Under the pieces are notes generated by a model. That model did no database searches. It saw only the letters and a program-made list of their open reading frames with translations, and was not told where the DNA came from. A stretch of DNA of 64,000 nt from Fidelibacterota bacterium (GTDB lineage Bacteria; Pseudomonadota; Alphaproteobacteria; Rhodospirillales; Rhodospirillaceae): positions 88,439 through 152,438 of the forward strand of contig CANJRA010000003.1 in NCBI GenBank assembly GCA_947476625.1, in the 5' to 3' direction. Position 1 is the first letter of the stretch; every line of letters starts with the position of its first letter. This document shows positions 47,202 to 54,510 of this stretch, one piece after another. A program made the position numbers and the translations under genes.

Positions 47202-48137
47202 ATGCCGCTGCCGCCAGCCCTTGCGAAACGTCCCGCTTCCGATCCGGTCAAAATTTCCGGCTTTCCGCTGGCGACGACCGAGCCGCTATTGGGTTCATGC
47301 TTCGGCGAATTTCTGCGGCGGGTGGTGCCAAGCCACACGGCCTATGCCATGGCGCGCGGTTTCTGCGATGATGTCACCGCTGTGCTGCGCGCCGAGCTTT
47401 ATCCCGGCTTTGCGCGCGACACCACCGGCAGCGATCACCTGATTGCAGGCGCGGTCGGTAAACGCACATCGGTCGCGCCGATCACCGAAGTTGATGTGTT
47501 GTATCTTCTGCCGCCAAAGCTGACGGCGCAAAAGTCCGGCGATGCGCTGAAGATTATATGGGCCGTGCTCAAAAGCCGTTTCGACGGCGTGACCATTGGT
47601 GAAACAGGTGTGCTGGTGCCGCGCGGCGCGCTGTGGGTCAAAGTTTTACCCTGCCGCGACCACGCGGGCGCTTATCTCATTCCCGGCACGCCGACGCTGA
47701 CCCGCGCCTCGGGCTGGAGCATCACGAATCCCATCGCGGAAGCTGCGACGTTGCGGCTGTCGGATAGTTTATACGGCGGGCGACCGCGATTGCTGATGAC
47801 GGCGCTGAAAGCATGGCGCGCGCATTGCCAAGTGCCGATTGCATCCTTCGCCTTGGAACTGCTGGCGCAGGAATTTTATTCCGGTTCGCCCCGGCCTTAT
47901 GAGCTGGAACGCGCGCTGATCGATTTCTGGGCGTGGGCGCGTCATCGTACGCCGTGCGCACTGAAACCGCCCGGCGGACAGACCGCAATCGATGTTGGCG
48001 CTGAATGGCACGGCAAAGCTAATGCCGCCTATTGGCGCGCGACACTCGCCGACCATCACATCAAGGCTAACCGTGTGAAAGAAGCCGCCGGAGAATGGGG
48101 CCAAGTGTTAGGACCGAGTTTTCCGGTGCCGAAGTGA
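47202..48137 (+). CDS. CD-NTase-like (SMODS) nucleotidyltransferase-fold protein, active site altered
   Basis: A 311-residue protein. It has the order of elements of CD-NTases (CBASS cyclic-nucleotide synthases): a glycine region GAVGKRTS (83–90), EVDVLYLLP with Glu96 and Asp98 in place of the usual D-x-D, then strand LWVKVLP where the third acid normally sits but Lys147 is found, GWSITNP (171–177), and the helical LLMTALKAWRAHC with IASFALELLAQEF (~198–225), which is a strong CD-NTase trait. The first Gly-Ser of the motif is Gly-Ala. The missing third acid suggests no metal-dependent catalysis, or a different chemistry. No effector, Cap or ubiquitin-like genes are nearby, so an anti-phage operon is not evident. 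Confidence 0.6.
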   Translation: MPLPPALAKRPASDPVKISGFPLATTEPLLGSCFGEFLRRVVPSHTAYAMARGFCDDVTAVLRAELYPGFARDTTGSDHLIAGAVGKRTSVAPITEVDVLYLLPPKLTAQKSGDALKIIWAVLKSRFDGVTIGETGVLVPRGALWVKVLPCRDHAGAYLIPGTPTLTRASGWSITNPIAEAATLRLSDSLYGGRPRLLMTALKAWRAHCQVPIASFALELLAQEFYSGSPRPYELERALIDFWAWARHRTPCALKPPGGQTAIDVGAEWHGKANAAYWRATLADHHIKANRVKEAAGEWGQVLGPSFPVPK

Positions 48138-48199
48138 AGTAACTCCGTACCTGGTACCAAGATCGGTACCAGGTACGGAGTTACTTCCGGAGTTACTTC
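48136..48199. repeat. REP locus 3 with tandem duplication
   Basis: Perfect 23-base inverted arms at 48136–48158 and 48165–48187 enclose AAGATC. The inner part is the standard unit (CCGTACC-T-GGTACC), while the outer arm GAAGTAACT matches the neighbouring gene's end. CGGAGTTACTTC is tandemly repeated at 48176–48187 and 48188–48199, and the second copy spans the AsmA stop codon. It lies between two convergent genes and is a plausible two-way terminator. Confidence 0.9.
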
Positions 48200-50130
48200 G
48201 CTGCTTCCTTGAAGAGCTCTTGGCAATTGGCGTCTTTGCCGCCGCCCGGATCGATCAGTGCAATCAAGCTGCCGAGCGGTGTGAGAAGCACGCCAAGCGC
48301 CACGGCCGCGGCGCCTTGCAGAATGAGGCCCTTCGGATCGGGGCCAATATGTGGATCCGCGAAAGTGCCCGTGAGCAGGATTTTCGAGCGCAGCGTCACC
48401 GGGCTGACGTCTTTGGGTTTGGCGTGAATGCGCATGTCCATGACTTCGCGGCCGAGATCGATGCTGCCGTTGCCGCGGAAAATCGTGTCGTTGGTATCCG
48501 CCACCATGGTGCGCGCCGTCATCTTTCCCCTATCGAGGGCGAAGTCGCCGACGACGCATCTGATTTGGGTCGGGCGGTCTTTGGTAAGGATAATCCCAAG
48601 AGCCTCGGCAATGTCGACGCCCATCAGCTCTACAATGAATAAACTCAGCTGACCGCCACCCATGGCGAGGCCGCCGATGCCGCCCCAGCTGGTGTTGTCG
48701 CCGCCGGTTTTGCCGACAATGCGTTGCAGCGGGAAACCTTGAAGCGTTGCATCGACGGTTGTTTTAGCAGGGCTTGCGCGGCCGTCGATGGTGAGGTTGA
48801 TGGTGACCTTGCCCGCATCGGCCGTAAACACCAACGGTTTCAGACTGAGCATACCAGTCTGCAGCACGACTTCGGTCTTGAAGGTATCGATCGGGAAACC
48901 GGCTTCGATGACCTTTTGTGCGGATAGCTGCACTTTGGCATTCATGCTGTTGAGTTTTTCTAAGTCGATGGTTTGATCGGGGATCACCAGTTCGGCCGCG
49001 ACGCTTTGCTCGGGTTCCGGCGCCGTCACGCGTTTCCCGCGCTCACGTTCGGCCGCCTCGCGTTTCTCTTCGACCGGCGCCTCGCGATTGCCCGGCGCAG
49101 CGCCGATGAAACCACCGAGATCGTCTAAGGCAACGACCTTTGCATCCAGCTTACCGGTCAGCAGCGGCGTTTTGTCCGAAACGTCCCAGACCAGTTCGCC
49201 GAGGAAATCGCTTTTGCCCATGGTCCAATGGAGATTCTTGAAAATCCAGCGGGCACCTTCGCTGTCGAGGTGACTTTCAATCACGTATGCGGGCGTGGAT
49301 GGAAGTGCGATGCCGGCTACGCGATATAAATCGGCGGCGCCTTCACCCTTGGCGGTAAGATTAATGTTGAGACCGGCGATGGTGATGGGATCAAGCACCG
49401 TTCCCTTGACCAAAATGGTGGTTGCGCCCGACACCAGTTTGGCGTCGACGGGATATGGCGTTTCGGCGTCTCGCAGCTTGAGGATCGAGCCGCCGGTGGC
49501 GGTGAGCGTCGACGGCTGGCCTTGATAGGTACCGTCGCCTTTCACCAGCAGCGTGGGCTCCTTGCCGTCGGCAGCGTCGGTCGTATCGAACCGCAGCGTG
49601 AGCCGGGTTTTGTTGGTGTCGTCGCGATACAGCAGTTGCACACCCTTGAGGCGCAGGTCGCGGATCTCCGGAAGGCTGGGCTTCTCGGCGACTTCGGTTT
49701 TTGTATCGGGATCATTCACATCCCAACTCAAGCTGCCGTCGGGGCGGCGCTCGATGCGCGCGACGGCATTCTCGATGGCCAGACGTTTGAACAGCACATC
49801 GCCCACCAGCAGCCGCCAAAATGCGACAGCGGCATCGACGTGCTCGGCTTTCATGAAGGGCGGTTTATTGCTAGGCGGTTTTTGGGAGTCCTGGGTCGTG
49901 ATGACCACATCCGCGACGTTGAGATCGGCGATTACCACTTCCAGCGGGAAAAGCTGTAAATGCAGATCCCCGATGGTGACCGGACGACCCAATGCCGCCG
50001 AGGCGCGGCGTTCGGCGAAGCCTTTGAAATCGAACCCCAGCAGGAACACCACAGCCACGGCGACCACGCCGAGGATAATGGCGCCCGCAAGCTTCACTGT
50101 GGGATGCCGGATAAGAGAATGCGGATGCAT
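48193..50130 (-). CDS. AsmA-family protein
   Basis: A 645-residue protein with an N-terminal membrane anchor (KLAGAIILGVVAVAVVFLLG) and the AsmA start RRASAALGRPVTIGDLHLQLFP. β-rich repeats fill the middle. A conserved C-terminal LFIVELMGVDIAEALGI and RTMVADTNDTIFRGNGSIDL belong to the AsmA-like domain. Such proteins span the periplasm and help outer-membrane lipid or protein assembly. It lies downstream of serA on the same strand with a REP locus between. Confidence 0.88.
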   Translation of the reverse strand: MHPHSLIRHPTVKLAGAIILGVVAVAVVFLLGFDFKGFAERRASAALGRPVTIGDLHLQLFPLEVVIADLNVADVVITTQDSQKPPSNKPPFMKAEHVDAAVAFWRLLVGDVLFKRLAIENAVARIERRPDGSLSWDVNDPDTKTEVAEKPSLPEIRDLRLKGVQLLYRDDTNKTRLTLRFDTTDAADGKEPTLLVKGDGTYQGQPSTLTATGGSILKLRDAETPYPVDAKLVSGATTILVKGTVLDPITIAGLNINLTAKGEGAADLYRVAGIALPSTPAYVIESHLDSEGARWIFKNLHWTMGKSDFLGELVWDVSDKTPLLTGKLDAKVVALDDLGGFIGAAPGNREAPVEEKREAAERERGKRVTAPEPEQSVAAELVIPDQTIDLEKLNSMNAKVQLSAQKVIEAGFPIDTFKTEVVLQTGMLSLKPLVFTADAGKVTINLTIDGRASPAKTTVDATLQGFPLQRIVGKTGGDNTSWGGIGGLAMGGGQLSLFIVELMGVDIAEALGIILTKDRPTQIRCVVGDFALDRGKMTARTMVADTNDTIFRGNGSIDLGREVMDMRIHAKPKDVSPVTLRSKILLTGTFADPHIGPDPKGLILQGAAAVALGVLLTPLGSLIALIDPGGGKDANCQELFKEAAK

Positions 50131-50171
50131 ACCCCCGTAACGCGCGAAGGCGCCCAGGGTTCCGTGACGTA

Positions 50172-50212
50172 AATCCGTACCTGGTACGAATGATCGGTAC
50201 CAGGTACGGATT
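50172..50212. repeat. REP locus 4
   Basis: Two 16-base arms, AATCCGTACCTGGTAC (50172–50187) and its inverse (50197–50212), flank a nine-base loop. The right arm ends on the stop codon of serA (TAA on the minus strand at 50211–50213). Either one long hairpin or two small ones can form. Confidence 0.9.
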
Positions 50213-51461
50213 ATTTAGGTGGGGCTTCGTAGAGGAAGCGGGTGCGGACGGTGCCGGGAATCGCGGCGAGGTCTTTGCGGATGCCGGCGCCGACTTTGAC
50301 GCGGCCCATCACATCGGTGACGACGTAGCCAATCTCGCCGTCGGTGCGGAGGTATTGGCCGGCGATATTGATCTCGCGCTTCGAAAACACCTCGGCGATA
50401 CGCGCCATGACACCAGGCTCATCGCGGTGGATATGCATGAAGCGCGTGGTGTCCGACTGCGGCGGCAACGCGACTTCGACAAAATTGACCGCGCCGGGCG
50501 TGGAGCCGTTGTCGGAATATTTCACCAGCTTCTCGGCAACTTCGCCGCCGATGTTGGCCTGGGCTTCTTCCGTCGAGCCGCCGATATGCGGGGTGAGGAT
50601 AACGTTGCGCAAACCCTGCAGCGGGCTTTTGAATTTTTCGTTGAGACCGGCGGGCTCCTTGGGGAATACGTCGACGGCCGCGCCCGCGACGTGGCCGCTT
50701 TTCACCGCATCGGCCAGTGCCGGGATGTTGACGACCGTTCCGCGCGACGCGTTGATGAAGAACGCACCTTTTTTCATCTTCTTGAATTTCGCGGCGTTGA
50801 TCATGTTTTTGGTTTCAGGCGTCTCGGGCACATGCAGCGTCACGACATCGGAGATCGCGAGCAGTTCATCGAGCGAGCGGCACGGCACGGCATTGCCCAG
50901 GGCCAGCTTCTCTTCAACGTCGTAAAACCGGACTTGCATGCCCAAGGCTTCGGCGATGATCGACAGCTGCGTGCCGATATGGCCGTAGCCGACGATGCCG
51001 ATGATCTTGCCGCGAATTTCGCGGGCCCCCTTCACCGTCTTGTCCCACTCGCCTTCGTGCGCGCCCCATGAACGCTGCGGAATGCCGCGGAACAACATGA
51101 CGATTTCCGCGAGCACCAGTTCAGCCACCGAGCGCGTGTTGGAATAAGGCGCATTGAAAACCGGAATGCCCAGACGCTTGGCGCATTCGAGGTCGACCTG
51201 ATTGGTGCCGATGCAGAAGCAGCCAACGGTCAAAAGTTTTTCGGCCGAAGCCAGCACATCTTTTGTCAGCTTCGTGCGTGAGCGGATGCCGATGATATGC
51301 ACATCCTTCAAGCGCGCCTTCAACTCATCGGCGTCCAGGGCGTCCTTCAGGCTTTCCACATTGGAATAGCCGTTGCGCTTGAACAGTTCGACGGCGCTTT
51401 TATGAATGTTCTCCAGCAGGAGAACCTTGATCTTGCTTTTGGGAAGGGAGAGTTTTTCCAA
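50211..51461 (-). CDS. serA: D-3-phosphoglycerate dehydrogenase
   Basis: A 416-residue enzyme that starts serine synthesis by oxidising 3-phosphoglycerate. It has the NAD motif GIVGYGHIGTQLSIIAEALG, the substrate-binding SRTKLT near residue 60, FFINASRGTVVN, and a catalytic His/Arg/Glu set (LTPHIGGSTEEAQ). A C-terminal ACT domain (FMHIHRDEPGVMARIAEVF) mediates serine feedback. The length matches E. coli-type SerA (410). The last codons and stop overlap a REP unit. Confidence 0.95.
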   Translation of the reverse strand: MEKLSLPKSKIKVLLLENIHKSAVELFKRNGYSNVESLKDALDADELKARLKDVHIIGIRSRTKLTKDVLASAEKLLTVGCFCIGTNQVDLECAKRLGIPVFNAPYSNTRSVAELVLAEIVMLFRGIPQRSWGAHEGEWDKTVKGAREIRGKIIGIVGYGHIGTQLSIIAEALGMQVRFYDVEEKLALGNAVPCRSLDELLAISDVVTLHVPETPETKNMINAAKFKKMKKGAFFINASRGTVVNIPALADAVKSGHVAGAAVDVFPKEPAGLNEKFKSPLQGLRNVILTPHIGGSTEEAQANIGGEVAEKLVKYSDNGSTPGAVNFVEVALPPQSDTTRFMHIHRDEPGVMARIAEVFSKREINIAGQYLRTDGEIGYVVTDVMGRVKVGAGIRKDLAAIPGTVRTRFLYEAPPK

Positions 51462-51559
51462 CGGATGGGCTTTCTTTTTTTACTTTGTCTTTCGCCCGGC
51501 CGGGGCGGCGTCGTATGGTGCGGGACGTAGCATATTTAACGCGAGACTGGGAGCCTTTC

Positions 51560-52027
51560 ATGGCCGGTAAAATCGATGCGCACATTAAATCTCTGGGCCT
51601 GGCGCTGCCGGCAGCCTCGGCGCCTGTGGCCAATTATGTGCCCTATGTACGCACCGGCAGCCTGGTTTTTGTGTCCGGACAGCTGCCCCTCCAGGACGGC
51701 GCGGTGAAATATACCGGCATTGTCGGCGCAGGCGTTTCGGTCGAAGACGGCTATGAAGCCGCCAAGCTGTGCGGGCTGAACCTGATTGCCCAGGTTAAAG
51801 CCGCCTGCGACGGCGATCTGGACCGCGTGAAACGCGTCGTCAAATTGACGGGTTTTGTGGCGGGCGGGGCGGATTTCGGGGATCAACCGAAGGTCATGAA
51901 CGGCGCATCGGATTTGATGGTGCAGGTGTTCGGCGACGCCGGACGGCATTCCCGGGCGGCCGTGGGCGCACCGTCGCTGCCGCGCGGCGCGGCAGTGGAG
52001 GTCGAGGCCGTCTTCGAGGTGAGCTGA
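51560..52027 (+). CDS. RidA/YjgF-family protein
   Basis: A 155-residue protein of the reactive-intermediate deaminase fold. [13 protein letters not shown] is the family start motif, and the end [25 protein letters not shown] holds the conserved Arg and Glu of the active-site cleft. RidA proteins hydrolyse enamine/imine intermediates; this longer variant belongs to a side group. ATG 51560 is used because it carries a normal start context and the earlier frame overlaps the serA leader. The next gene starts five bases later. Confidence 0.87.
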   Translation: MAGKIDAHIKSLGLALPAASAPVANYVPYVRTGSLVFVSGQLPLQDGAVKYTGIVGAGVSVEDGYEAAKLCGLNLIAQVKAACDGDLDRVKRVVKLTGFVAGGADFGDQPKVMNGASDLMVQVFGDAGRHSRAAVGAPSLPRGAAVEVEAVFEVS

Positions 52028-52031
52028 CGGG

Positions 52032-53228
52032 ATGGATGAGGAGCGCCCCGCGAGCGAACAAGACTGGACGCTGAAGGTCGTCTCCAGCATCCACCGCATT
52101 GCGCCCGCGGACTGGGATGCCTGCGTCGGCATTGATACGCCGCACTACAATCCGTTTGTACGCCATGCTTTCTTCAGTGCGCTGGAAGATTCAGGATCGG
52201 TTGCCGCCGATGCCGGATGGCAGCCGCAGCATATGGTGCTGGAAGATCACACGGGCCGGGTGGTGGCCTGTGCACCGGTTTACCTTAAGAGCCATTCCTA
52301 CGGCGAATATGTCTTCGATTGGGGCTGGGCCGAGGCATATCAGCGCGCGGGCGGGCTTTATTATCCTAAGCTGCAGTGCGCCGTGCCTTTTACGCCGGTC
52401 ACGGGCCCGCGCCTCTTGGTGCGCGCGGATGCCGATGCGCAAACGCGGCGTAAGCTGCAGCAGGCTTTGCTTGCGGGCATGGTCGAGCTTGCGCAGCGCC
52501 TGAAAGTCTCCTCGCTGCATGTGACGTTTGCCGAAGAGACCGAAGTCGATCTCATGACCGAGGCGGGTTTTCTGCCGCGCATTGGCGAGCAGTATCATTG
52601 GAAGAACGAGGACTACGCCAGCTTCGATGATTTTCTGGGCGCGCTGTCGTCGCGCAAACGCAAAACCATCCGGCGCGAACGCGAGGTCGCTAACAGTCAC
52701 GGCATCGCGATTCAAACCCTGACCGGCGACGAGATCAAAGCCCATCACTGGGATGCCTTCTTCGGTTTTTATATCAACACCTCCGACCGCAAGTGGGGCC
52801 AGGCGTACCTGACGCGGAAATTTTTCGATCTGCTGGGCGCGCGCATGGGCGAGGCCGTGGTCCTGGTGATGGGCGAGCAAAGCGGGCGGTTCGTCTGCGG
52901 CGCGCTTAACTTACGCGGCGGCGATACGCTGTTCGGGCGCAACTGGGGCACGGCGGTCGAGGCGCCGATGCTGCATTTCGAGGTCTGTTATTACCGCGCC
53001 ATCGATTTCGCCATTGCGCATGGCTTGGCCTGGGTCGAGGCCGGCGCCCAGGGGCAGCATAAGATCCAGCGCGGCTACCTGCCTCGTCCGACCTTCTCGG
53101 CTCATTGGATTCGGGACGGCGGCTTCCAGGAGGCGGTGGCGCAATTTCTGGAACGCGAGCGCGTTGCTGTGGCTCACAATATTGAGGCCCTGGCCGAATT
53201 CGGCCCGTTCAAAAAGCTGGACAACTAA
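52032..53228 (+). CDS. GNAT/FemAB-like protein (DUF482)
   Basis: A 398-residue protein of the DUF482/FemAB-like group. It has [16 protein letters not shown] near the N-terminus, [43 protein letters not shown] and [15 protein letters not shown] near the C-terminus, all marks of that family. Double-GNAT folds of this type transfer amino acyl or acyl groups; the precise substrate is unknown. It follows the RidA gene closely, which suggests one operon. The stop TAA (53226–53228) shares two bases with the left arm of REP locus 5. Confidence 0.8.
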   Translation: MDEERPASEQDWTLKVVSSIHRIAPADWDACVGIDTPHYNPFVRHAFFSALEDSGSVAADAGWQPQHMVLEDHTGRVVACAPVYLKSHSYGEYVFDWGWAEAYQRAGGLYYPKLQCAVPFTPVTGPRLLVRADADAQTRRKLQQALLAGMVELAQRLKVSSLHVTFAEETEVDLMTEAGFLPRIGEQYHWKNEDYASFDDFLGALSSRKRKTIRREREVANSHGIAIQTLTGDEIKAHHWDAFFGFYINTSDRKWGQAYLTRKFFDLLGARMGEAVVLVMGEQSGRFVCGALNLRGGDTLFGRNWGTAVEAPMLHFEVCYYRAIDFAIAHGLAWVEAGAQGQHKIQRGYLPRPTFSAHWIRDGGFQEAVAQFLERERVAVAHNIEALAEFGPFKKLDN

Positions 53229-53286
53229 TCCGTACCTGGTACGCTCTAATTCGTGGTACGCTCTAATTCGGTACCAGGTACGGATT
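53227..53286. repeat. REP locus 5, directly upstream of the RAYT gene
   Basis: Arms AATCCGTACCTGGTAC (53227–53242) and its inverse (53271–53286) flank a 28-base loop. The loop overlaps a perfect 17-base tandem duplication TGGTACGCTCTAATTCG (53237–53253 and 53254–53270). The left arm overlaps the stop of the upstream gene, and the right arm ends two bases before the transposase ATG. Confidence 0.92.
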
Positions 53287-53288
53287 TT

Positions 53289-53966
53289 ATGCCCCGCCGC
53301 CCACGCATCTTTGTTCCCGGACATCCGGTTCACGTCATCCAGCGCGGGAATAACCGCGGCCAGATCTTTTTCGGCGGTGAAGACGGGAAAAAGTATCTGG
53401 ATTGGCTGCAGGAGGCGGCGGCCGAGCATGGGTTGGCGGTGCACGCCTATGTGCTGATGACCAACCACATTCACCTCCTGGCGTCGCCGGAGACTTCGCA
53501 GTCGCTGCCGCTCGCCATGCGCGACGTGAATTGGCGCTACAGCCGCTATGTCAACGATACCCAGGCGCGCACGGGGACCTTATGGGAAGGCCGGTACCGT
53601 GCGAGTTTGCTCGATTCCGACAGCTATTTCTTCTCATGCACCCGCTATATCGAGATGAACCCGGTGCGCGCGGGGTTGGCGGCCACGCCGGGGGCTTACC
53701 GGTGGTCGAGCTATAAGCACAACGGCGAGGCCAAGCCCGATCCGGTGATTACGCCCCACCCGCTCTATGCCGCCCTCGCCGATACGCCCGAGGGGCGTGC
53801 GGAGGCTTACCGCGCCATGTTCGAGGGGGTTTTGTCCGAGACAACGCTCACCGCCATTCGCGACACGGTCAATACGGGGAAGCCGCTAGGGTCCGAGAGC
53901 TTTACGACTTTCGTCAATCGCCATGCCGGACAACTCGCCGCCCGGAAACGGATCAGGGTATATTAA
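53289..53966 (+). CDS. REP-associated tyrosine transposase (RAYT)
   Basis: A 225-residue single-domain Y1/HUH transposase. It has IFVPGHPVHVIQRGNNRGQ at the N-terminus, the HUH metal motif H60-I-H62 (TNHIHLL), RYSRYVNDTQARTGTLWEGRY, the catalytic-type TRYIEMNPVRAGL with Tyr120, and GAYRWSSY. This order is typical of RAYT proteins. They cut single-stranded REP hairpins and are thought to spread them. A GTG at 53253 would add 12 residues read from the repeat, and the ATG at 53289 is better. REP loci lie at both ends: one ends two bases before the ATG, and the stop TAA (53964–53966) sits within the other. A ribosome binding site is weak, so the hairpin may control translation. Confidence 0.93.
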   Translation: MPRRPRIFVPGHPVHVIQRGNNRGQIFFGGEDGKKYLDWLQEAAAEHGLAVHAYVLMTNHIHLLASPETSQSLPLAMRDVNWRYSRYVNDTQARTGTLWEGRYRASLLDSDSYFFSCTRYIEMNPVRAGLAATPGAYRWSSYKHNGEAKPDPVITPHPLYAALADTPEGRAEAYRAMFEGVLSETTLTAIRDTVNTGKPLGSESFTTFVNRHAGQLAARKRIRVY

Positions 53967-54003
53967 TCCGTACCAGGTACGGATTTATTCGGTACCTGGT
54001 ACC
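53965..54003. repeat. REP locus 6, after the RAYT gene
   Basis: A full unit at 53965–53985 (AATCCGTACC-A-GGTACGGATT) is followed by GGTACCTGGTACC at 53991–54003. The first holds most of the transposase stop codon, and its last base falls in the stop codon of the convergent thioesterase (53985–53987). The second encodes most of that protein's last residues. Confidence 0.92.
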
Positions 54004-54395
54004 ACTTTGTTCTCAATCTCGACGGATTTGCCGCGGGAATCCACGGCGACGTAGGTGAAGACGCCCTCGGTGACGTGCAGGGGCGCACTGAGACGGTTGC
54101 GGCGGATCCAGGTCTCGATCATGACCGAGATCGACGTCCGTCCGATGCGCGTATAGCAGGTGACTTCGTCACCGACATGGACCGGTTTGTGGAATTTCAT
54201 GGCGTCCACCGCCACGGTCACCATGGAATGTCCGGCATGGCCGGCATGGCCGATGGCATGGATAGCACCGGCGATGTCCATTTGGCCCAGAACCCAGCCG
54301 CCGAAGATATGGCCGCTGGGATTGGTGTCCGCCGGCATGGCCAGCACCCTGAGCGATAGATCGCCCTGGGGCCCGGAGCGCGTAACATCGCTCAT
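53985..54395 (-). CDS. Acyl-CoA thioesterase (YciA-like hotdog)
   Basis: A 136-residue hotdog-fold enzyme. NPSGHIFGGWVLGQMDIAGAI is the YciA/acyl-CoA hydrolase signature containing the active-site region. AMKFHKPVHVGDEVTCYTRI follows. It would cleave acyl-CoA esters. The last six residues (VVPGTE) and the stop are encoded by the REP repeat. The internal HAGHAGH repeat is a small quirk. It diverges from parE, sharing a 115-base control region. Confidence 0.92.
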   Translation of the reverse strand: MSDVTRSGPQGDLSLRVLAMPADTNPSGHIFGGWVLGQMDIAGAIHAIGHAGHAGHSMVTVAVDAMKFHKPVHVGDEVTCYTRIGRTSISVMIETWIRRNRLSAPLHVTEGVFTYVAVDSRGKSVEIENKVVPGTE

Positions 54396-54510
54396 CTTCC
54401 CTCACCGCCATATATTGTGTGACGCAGCGATCCCACATACTTTACGCGGGAATCGGAGGGACCGAAGACGTCCCTCGCCCACATAATGACGCAGAACTGA
54501 TAGCTCTCCA

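Noticed and set aside
47202..48137. Complete CBASS defence operon
   Set aside because: The CD-NTase-like gene has no effector or Cap gene beside it; the neighbours are nrdJ and asmA.
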